A stretch of 64,000 nucleotides of DNA from Phaeodactylum tricornutum CCAP 1055/1 (Eukaryota; Bacillariophyta; Bacillariophyceae; Surirellales; Neidiaceae): positions 62,001-126,000 of the forward strand of contig NC_011670.1 of the NCBI RefSeq assembly GCF_000150955.2, in the 5' to 3' direction. The position numbers and the translations under genes were made by a program. The notes beneath the pieces are model-generated. The model did no database searches. It was not told where the DNA came from and worked only from the letters and a program-made list of their open reading frames with translations. Shown one piece after another: positions 61,734-64,000 of the stretch. The stretch's first letter is position 1; each line of letters starts with the position of its first letter.

Positions 61734-62429
61734 TGATAAATTATAGCCACACAATGCTACAATTTGATACTACGTTGTAGATAGAATTGCTTAGCCTTAG
61801 CATTGTTTGTTGGAACATCTATCTAGGATTCACTAGCTCTAGATCTTGGCCTCGTTGCCATTTCCTTTTTCCTGGCTCTGTCGTAGGACAGACGCAGTGG
61901 CCAGACGACTGTCCTCGTCGGGTTCATTACCCGTGTGTGGCATGCCGGAGGAAAATACGAAGCGTCTCATAGGAAACCAAATATTTGCGTTATGCACCCA
62001 AATGTTTGCAACATACACAACTCTGGTTCCGTTGCATGAGGCGTATAAGACGACTCGTCTTATCAAACCTGATATGCTAGGAACGAAATATTCCTGATTA
62101 CCATACGGTTTCCCTAGATGAAAGTTGTCAACAGATACTGTTGGCACCATCCGAACTCGATGGTTTGGCGATCACATAGGTGATCCAATCATCTCGACAA
62201 AAACTATGTCAATGGTTCGATAGCCAGTACATTGGCTACGGGGTTTCTACGTTCGTACATTCTGTTTCCAACACAAAAGGTTTCATTTTGGAATCTATAT
62301 TTTAGTCTCACAATCTCAATCTAAAAACCTACCGATTAAAACAATCGGAGCCTCTACGAGGCTTTCCCCCCAACTTCTACTCTTTCGTCGTATTCTACAA
62401 ATACACTCGTAAGCAGGTAGAACTTATCA
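61734..62429 (+). repeat. 3' LTR of the Copia element
   Basis: 696 bp, same ends and apparently the same sequence as the 5' LTR. It supplies the 3' end and polyadenylation region of the element's transcript. Confidence 0.95.
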
Positions 62430-62998
62430 GTCGGAAGGAAGTCAAGATAATAGAACATATCTGTCAAATCATTTTTTCCAACTTTCGCGAACAACATGAT
62501 TTTCGTTGCTGTAATAAGGGACCTATTTACGTTAAAATTTACAGAAATCTACTCACATGCATTTGGACTATTAATTGCGGTATTGGCTTCACCGTCAGTA
62601 GCGTCATAGCGTGACGGACCATTTCTGTCTCTGGAGCAGCTTCGTTCATAGTTTTGTAACTAGTGGTTTGCTGATCTTCGGCAGGCTTTAAGCCAGTTAG
62701 CCGACAACTAAACTTCCAGCTTCCAGAAAATAGTTTCTTGCTATCTAACTAGATAACTCCAACTTACACTTGCTGTTAGTCCCGTAGTTATCGACGTCTG
62801 TCCGTGCACTACGCCATGTCACAGTCAGTCCAAACTTTCACGTTCGTGGATTCGCATTAATTCCCTTCCGGTAAAGACGACCTCTTTTCTACACTAACAG
62901 TAAGAGAATCAAGCATGCTGACACTTATTTGAGATGCCTGTTCTGCGACTGAATTGTGTGTTCGCAGTTGCTACTTCTTAAATTTTGGTAAAAAAACC
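62430..62998. other. Spacer between the Copia element and MGCC copy 2
   Basis: 569 bp, AT-rich, no gene. It holds the promoter of copy 2, including GTCACAGTCAGTC near 62818. Confidence 0.5.
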
Positions 62999-63852
62999 AT
63001 GGGTTGCTGTGACGATGATGGTGATCGCGGATGCTGGTAAGTCGTCATGCAAAAGCTTGAAGATTGAACCATCATGACGTATGTGTGTGGAAAGATAGAT
63101 TGCAGAAAACAGTGCTCTGACACTTTACTCCATGCTGTGCATGAAGCGCCTTCCCGCATGGTCGTCTTTCTATTTGGTCTATGATATTGGCCATCTGTAC
63201 CTACATTGTGACAAGCTTATCTTTCTTTGGTTGCTTTTATGTCGAAGTCGATGGCGCATTCGATTTGGATCTGGGAATCTTCAGTGGTCAATTCGATTCC
63301 TCAAGAGGTGTTGGACTATTTTCGTACGAAGATCCGTTTCGAGACGATTATACATGTGTATCGTACTCACAAAATCAAATAGAGAGGATGGACGGTGCCT
63401 TCCGAACTGCCCGAGTCTTTGGATATATCGCCAATATTTTCATCGGGATTGCTGCACTCATGCTGATTCTAATGGGTTGTCTCAGATTTAATAATGCCGC
63501 GATGAAGGGTATTGGAAGCCTGCTTCTGGCCGGGGCGATTTTTTCCCTGCTGACCTTTACCTTCTTTGCTTCCGATACTTGCTCCAATGATTGCGACTTT
63601 TTCGCGGGTGCTGGATTGGCGGTTGTCGGCACATTCTCGGCTTTCGCGACAGCATTACTTGTCTTTAAAATCCCATCGACCTCACAATCCAATTCCTTGT
63701 CAGAGCCTCAATCTGGACATCAGCATGCTCCGTTTGCACCCGGCACTCAAACGGTGACCGAAACAACCTTGCTGGATGGCACGAAGAAGGTTGTCAGAAC
63801 AACTGTGAATGCAGACGGTTCCAGAACTATTGAGGAAACTGTCGAAAGGTGA
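62999..63852 (+). CDS. MGCC-type four-helix membrane protein, copy 2 (two exons)
   Basis: Predicted CDS join(62999..63036,63147..63852), 247 aa. Exon 1 is again 38 nt (MGCCDDDGDRGC) and ends in the same phase as copy 1; the intron is 110 nt (GTAAGT...ATGAAG). After the junction the protein reads CAFPHGRLSIWSMILAIC, lining up with CSYPHGHMSALATSLGVL of copy 1. The same parts follow: helix 1, a loop with GVGLFSYE, helices 2-4, FFASDTCSNDCDFF, and a tail VVRTTVNADGSRTIEETV. Overall identity looks moderate, so the duplication is old, far older than the Copia insertion between the two. Function unknown. Confidence 0.78.
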
Positions 63853-64000
63853 TCTTAGATAGGCGCAGTAGTAGCGTATCTTTATAGATTTTCGAATCAG
63901 ATCTCTTTGATGCCAGTACAAGTTAACAACAGAACACAAAATTTCCATTGTTCCTGTCGACATTGGAGCTTTGGTCAAGCAGCAAGTGGCTTCTCTCTCA
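63853..64000. other. 3' flank of MGCC copy 2 to window end
   Basis: 148 bp after the TGA stop; nothing recognised. Confidence 0.4.

Larger units (their letters stand above)
54980..62429 (+). mobile_element. Copia (CoDi-type) LTR retrotransposon, looks whole
   Basis: 7,450 bp element with two 696-bp LTRs, one long gag-pol frame, and a purine tract (AGATTGAAGGGAG, 61721-61733) just before the 3' LTR. The LTRs start TGATAA and end TTATCA, a short inverted repeat. Flanks read ...AGTCG before and GTCGG... after, giving a 4-bp GTCG target duplication, or 5 bp if the terminal A is shared. The domain order protease-integrase-reverse transcriptase-RNase H defines Copia; the overall type fits the diatom CoDi group. 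No break was seen in the coding frame, and the LTRs appear identical by eye, so the insertion is young. Confidence 0.95.

Noticed and set aside
1-64000. CRISPR arrays, rRNA, tRNA and bacterial-style operons
   Set aside because: No regularly spaced repeats, no recognisable RNA gene cores, and gene spacing and introns are eukaryotic.

Overview
The window looks like nuclear DNA of a pennate diatom, most likely Phaeodactylum tricornutum or a close relative. This is inferred, not searched. The signs are compact, mostly single-exon genes; short GT-AG introns (70-148 nt) that restore frame exactly where conserved domains are interrupted; several N-termini with a signal peptide ending in an ASAFAP-like motif (the diatom plastid targeting pattern); and a diatom-type Copia retrotransposon. 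No rRNA, tRNA or CRISPR array was seen.

Layout. 0-12.6 kb: a coiled-coil protein cut by the window edge, a ureide-permease-like transporter, a membrane-anchored and probably catalytically dead GH5 glucanase relative, a secreted Q/N-rich membrane protein, a bZIP factor, a small unknown protein and a LURP/tubby-C-like protein. 13-25.5 kb: an EamA-type DMT carrier head-to-head with bifunctional P5C synthase (proline synthesis); an unknown two-exon propeller-like gene with an old relic copy beside it; a DUF1499-like protein with plastid and Tat-like signals, divergent from an unknown plastid protein; and an APH/MTR-kinase-like kinase. 26-38.7 kb: a SET-TPR protein, an FMN split-barrel module and an FNR module separated only by an in-frame TAG, two tandem VIT/CCC1 iron transporters, a class I aminotransferase head-to-head with lipoyl synthase, and a LarA-family protein. 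39-53.2 kb: a sugar porter with two introns, an ER-type J protein head-to-head with a secreted STI1-repeat protein, a histidine phosphatase, a plastid-membrane TPT-like carrier, a U1-type zinc-finger protein and two large plastid-signal proteins of unknown role. 53.8-64 kb: two paralogous four-helix membrane proteins with matching 38-nt first exons (MGCC start), separated by a 7.45 kb Copia element whose two 696 bp LTRs look identical, so the insertion is young.

Most neighbours are divergent or convergent pairs, as expected for a compact diatom genome. Themes are metal and solute transport, plastid proteins and redox/one-carbon-linked enzymes. There is no operon-like system. The best leads for new biology are the MGCC tetraspan pair, the TAG-split flavoenzyme, the inactive-looking GH5 protein, the gene-converted VIT pair and the ER chaperone head-to-head pair.
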